Of a stretch of 15,328 nt of DNA, positions 13,028 to 15,328 are shown piece by piece (position 1 is the stretch's first letter; the number at the start of each line of letters is the position of its first letter). A model generated the notes under the pieces. That model was not told where the DNA came from and ran no database searches. It saw nothing but the letters and a program-made list of their open reading frames with translations. The DNA is from an uncultured Bifidobacterium sp. (GTDB lineage: Bacteria; Actinomycetota; Actinomycetes; Actinomycetales; Bifidobacteriaceae), in NCBI RefSeq assembly GCF_959020145.1, contig NZ_CAUEQY010000029.1, positions 1-15,328 on the forward strand, in the 5' to 3' direction. A program made the position numbers and the translations under genes.

Positions 13028-13693
13028 TCAGTCAATCCCCCAAAGCACGATAGACCTGGAAATCGGCCGAGAAACGGGTTTACCCCTCTCAATCCCCTCG
13101 TTTTCGCCTGCGACACCCCCACCGCGCATGTCGTACGCATCAGCCGCGACACGCGCGGCCTCCACGGACTCGCGCGACGGCAGCTGACGGGCGTCGACCT
13201 GAATCTGCCGACGCCACATGCGAGCGCGGCGGGAACGTTCGATTTCCACAATGCCACCGTCCGCATCGGCCGCGAACACGCTGGAACCGGCCGGCCGGCG
13301 CAATCGCTCGACTTGCCGGCGCAGCTCGCGGTTCTCCTCTTCCAAGGAAAGGATCCGCGCGATGCCAGCCAGGTTGATGCCTTCTTCCTGACTCAGCTGC
13401 TGCGCTTTCGCAAGGCGCGAGATGTCTCGCAGCGAATACCGGCGAGCGCCACCGTCCGTGCGTTGCGGCACCACCAGCCCCAAACGATCGTATTGGCGGA
13501 GCGTCTGCGGATGCACGTTGGCGAGTTCGCCGGCGCGACCGACCGTGAACATCGGCAGTTCGATGTCGAAACCAACTTCGTCCGCCCCGTCCAGATCGGC
13601 CCTGCCGGCCACGATCGCCATTGCGCACATGTCGTACAGCATTTTGGCCTGCCGCGCCGCACGGGCTTGGGAGGTCCGGGATGCGCGTGCCAT
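13028..13693 (-). CDS. hspR: HspR, MerR-family heat-shock repressor
   Basis: HspR represses the dnaK operon and other heat-shock genes by binding HAIR inverted repeats, with DnaK as co-repressor. The MerR helix-turn-helix lies at residues 49-95: FTVGRAGELANVHPQTLRQYDRLGLVVPQ, then ARRYSLRDISRL. A coiled coil follows (about 113-133, SLEEENRELRRQVERL). The protein has 221 residues, longer than the roughly 130-150 of streptomycete HspR. It has an extra N-terminal part of about 45 residues and a long basic tail, so a later start (Met18, Met25 or Met48) is possible. AAGGAG for the ATG at 13693 lies inside the end of dnaJ, and only 5 nt separate the genes. No HAIR site is seen in the window; it is expected before dnaK, to the right. 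Confidence 0.9.
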   Translation of the reverse strand: MARASRTSQARAARQAKMLYDMCAMAIVAGRADLDGADEVGFDIELPMFTVGRAGELANVHPQTLRQYDRLGLVVPQRTDGGARRYSLRDISRLAKAQQLSQEEGINLAGIARILSLEEENRELRRQVERLRRPAGSSVFAADADGGIVEIERSRRARMWRRQIQVDARQLPSRESVEAARVAADAYDMRGGGVAGENEGIERGKPVSRPISRSIVLWGID

Positions 13694-13698
13694 GGCAA

Positions 13699-14730
13699 TC
13701 AGCGCTCCTTGGCAAGTTCGTCAGCGAAATCGCCGCACTCCTTGTCGAATTCCTTTGCCGCATGCTTGACTTTCAGGCTCGGCTTGTCGGGAATGCGGAT
13801 TTGCACACGCCCGATCAGATCGCCGTCGCCCTGCCTGTTGGCCACGCCCCTGCCGGAGATGCGCACTTCGGTGCCGCTGGACGAGCCTGCCGGCACTTTG
13901 AAGGTGACTTCGTTGCCGTCGATATCCTGTGCGGTCACTTTCGCGCCCGCCACAGCCTGACCGACGGTGATTGGCAGATCCATGATGATGTCACGCTTGC
14001 GCAGGCTGAATTTCGGATCTTCGGCAACGTTGATCTGCAGGTACAGATCGCCGTTTTTTCCGCCGTTACGACCCGGCTTGCCCTTGCCTGGAATACGGAT
14101 TTTCTGCCCGTCACGCACGCCCGCTGGAACATGCGTCTTGAACTTTTTTCCGTCGGCAGACAGTGAAACCGTTGCCCCCTTGACCGACTGGCGGAAAGTC
14201 AGATTGATCTTGGAATTGCGGTCTTCGCCATCTTCCGGCTGCGCAGCCTGCTCGTAGCTGCCCCCGTAGGGGTTGCCAGCCCCGGCAGGGCCACCAGCGC
14301 CGCCACCGAACATCGAGAAAATATCGTTGATATTCGGATTGCCGCCACCGGTCTGGAAGCGGATGCGCGAGCCATTGCCGCCCGTGCCATACGCTCCAGC
14401 GCCAGCGCCACCGCCGAACATCGAGCCGAAAATGTCGGAGAATGCCCCCGCGTCGAATCCGCCCGCACCGGAGCCGCCGGCGAAGCGCGCGCCGCCCATG
14501 CCGAACTGACGGATGGCGTCGTACTTCTGGCGGTTGTCTTTGTTGCTGAGCACGTCGTACGCTTCGGAAATGTCTTTGAACTTTTCCTCCGCTTCCTTGG
14601 TCTTGTTCAGATCAGGATGGTACTTGCGCGCCAGCTTGCGGTACGCTTTGGTGATCTCATCGTCCGTGGCGTCTTTGGAGACACCGAGGACCTTGTAGAA
14701 ATCCTTGCTCAGCCATTCATTCTCAGCCAT
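13699..14730 (-). CDS. dnaJ: DnaJ-type co-chaperone, class without zinc finger
   Basis: This 343-residue J-protein stimulates the ATPase of DnaK and delivers unfolded clients. The J domain is residues 9-75 with HPD at 38-40 (KYHPDLN). A long Gly/Phe-rich region follows (78-157: GGFDAGAFSDIFGSMFGG, NDIFSMFGGG). The CXXCXGXG zinc repeats of class A are absent, so this is a class B (CbpA-like) protein. Two C-terminal beta domains are present (KINLTFRQSVKGATVSL; VPAGVRDGQKIRIPGKG; DLYLQINV). The start has AAAGGAGG 6 nt upstream. It lies 67 nt after grpE and 5 nt before hspR, the dnaK-grpE-dnaJ-hspR order known in actinobacteria. Actinobacteria usually also carry a second, zinc-containing DnaJ elsewhere. 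Confidence 0.94.
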   Translation of the reverse strand: MAENEWLSKDFYKVLGVSKDATDDEITKAYRKLARKYHPDLNKTKEAEEKFKDISEAYDVLSNKDNRQKYDAIRQFGMGGARFAGGSGAGGFDAGAFSDIFGSMFGGGAGAGAYGTGGNGSRIRFQTGGGNPNINDIFSMFGGGAGGPAGAGNPYGGSYEQAAQPEDGEDRNSKINLTFRQSVKGATVSLSADGKKFKTHVPAGVRDGQKIRIPGKGKPGRNGGKNGDLYLQINVAEDPKFSLRKRDIIMDLPITVGQAVAGAKVTAQDIDGNEVTFKVPAGSSSGTEVRISGRGVANRQGDGDLIGRVQIRIPDKPSLKVKHAAKEFDKECGDFADELAKER

Positions 14731-14797
14731 GATGTGCCTCCTTTCACGAGGTTGCTGATGTCAAATGCCTGTTGTTGTTGAAATCGCTGTCACTGCG

Positions 14798-15328
14798 CTA
14801 GCTCTGCGGGGATGCCACGACCACGCGAGCCGCGCGAATCACGCGGTCGCCGATGCGGTAGCCGGCTTCCACCACGGTGTCGACGGTTTCCTTCTCGGCC
14901 TGCGGATCCGGCTTGTGCAGGATCGCGTCATGCTTGGTCGGGTCGAAATCCTCGCCTTTTTCGCCGAACTTCTCGACGCCGAACTTTTCGAACGCCTTGT
15001 CGATTTTGGCGGAAACGGCTTTGAAGGATTCGTCCATTTCGCTGTGTTCGCGAATGCGATCGATGTCATCAAGTGCCGGCAGCAGTGCGGTCAGCACGTC
15101 GATGATGCCGTGCTGGCGGAAGCGTTCCTGCTCCTTCTGCGAACGATTGCGGAAGTTGATGAATTCCGCACGTTCGCGCTGAAGGGCTTCCAAGTATTCC
15201 GCCGCTTCCTTCTTGGCCTGGCCAAGCGGAGTCAGCGTATCTTCACCATCTTGCGTCGCACCATCCGCAGCATCGCCGTTTTCTTGCGATTCGGAAGATG
15301 CTGCGTTCGCTGCAGTTTCGGAAGTTGC
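14798..15328 (-). CDS. grpE: GrpE nucleotide exchange factor, N-terminus outside window
   Basis: GrpE releases ADP from DnaK. The frame is open to the right edge and gives 176 residues in the window. The first part is acidic and low in complexity (ATSETAANAASSESQENGD), as usual for GrpE. A coiled-coil helix follows (LGQAKKEAAEYLEALQRERAEFINFRNRSQKEQERFRQ) with the family FxNFRxR pattern. Then comes the four-helix and beta-domain part (LLPALDDIDR; PTKHDAILH; VVEAGYRIGDRVIRAARVVVA), which is diagnostic. The true start lies just outside; the TTG at 15193 is internal. It is the upstream partner of dnaJ, with dnaK expected further right. No separate promoter is seen in the 67-nt gap to dnaJ. Confidence 0.95.
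   Translation of the reverse strand, partial: ATSETAANAASSESQENGDAADGATQDGEDTLTPLGQAKKEAAEYLEALQRERAEFINFRNRSQKEQERFRQHGIIDVLTALLPALDDIDRIREHSEMDESFKAVSAKIDKAFEKFGVEKFGEKGEDFDPTKHDAILHKPDPQAEKETVDTVVEAGYRIGDRVIRAARVVVASPQS

Overview
The window reads as a chromosomal segment of a Bifidobacterium-like actinobacterium. The evidence is the GC-rich coding sequence with strong Shine-Dalgarno sites, a cytosolic LacZ beside a GH2 glycosidase, a grpE-dnaJ-hspR heat-shock cluster with a MerR-type HspR, a leucine-rich-repeat-variant protein of a type common in this group, and a probably leaderless metG. The genus is inferred from gene content; I cannot fix the species.

Layout, left to right. (1) 1-1475: 3' part of a GH2 beta-galactosidase (lacZ), opening at its catalytic nucleophile and followed by two hairpins. 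(2) Minus strand: tenA (thiamine salvage, 1612-2310) and a second cytosolic GH2 hydrolase (2497-4665). The GH2 gene carries an in-frame KSQ/ESQ repeat and is preceded by an AT-rich control region with four near-identical palindromes. (3) Minus strand: metG (4966-6828), with an intrinsic terminator and a TATAAT box so close to the ATG that its mRNA is probably leaderless. (4) Plus strand: an overlapping pair, an AbiEi-antitoxin-like protein and an LRV-domain protein (7067-8096), behind an intergenic region with DnaA-box-like sites. (5) Minus strand: rsmI (8155-9219) and, upstream of it, a 53-bp-period array of five hairpins, then a 109-residue remnant of a GH26 mannanase (9539-9868). (6) 9869-10412: non-coding, with a cluster of GTGAGGTCA repeats. 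(7) Plus strand: a DedA membrane protein and tRNA-Ala(CGC), each with a terminator. (8) Minus strand: a HAD phosphatase, a small orphan helix-turn-helix protein, then hspR, dnaJ and grpE (partial at the right edge).

Functionally the segment mixes core housekeeping genes (metG, rsmI, tRNA-Ala, the DnaK co-chaperones with their repressor) with bifidobacterial carbohydrate genes (lacZ, GH2, decayed GH26) and a small accessory pair (AbiEi-like plus LRV). The least explained signals are non-coding: the exact 53-bp hairpin array at 9261-9525, the four-palindrome control region at 4749-4851, and the GTGAGGTCA element at 10028-10133.
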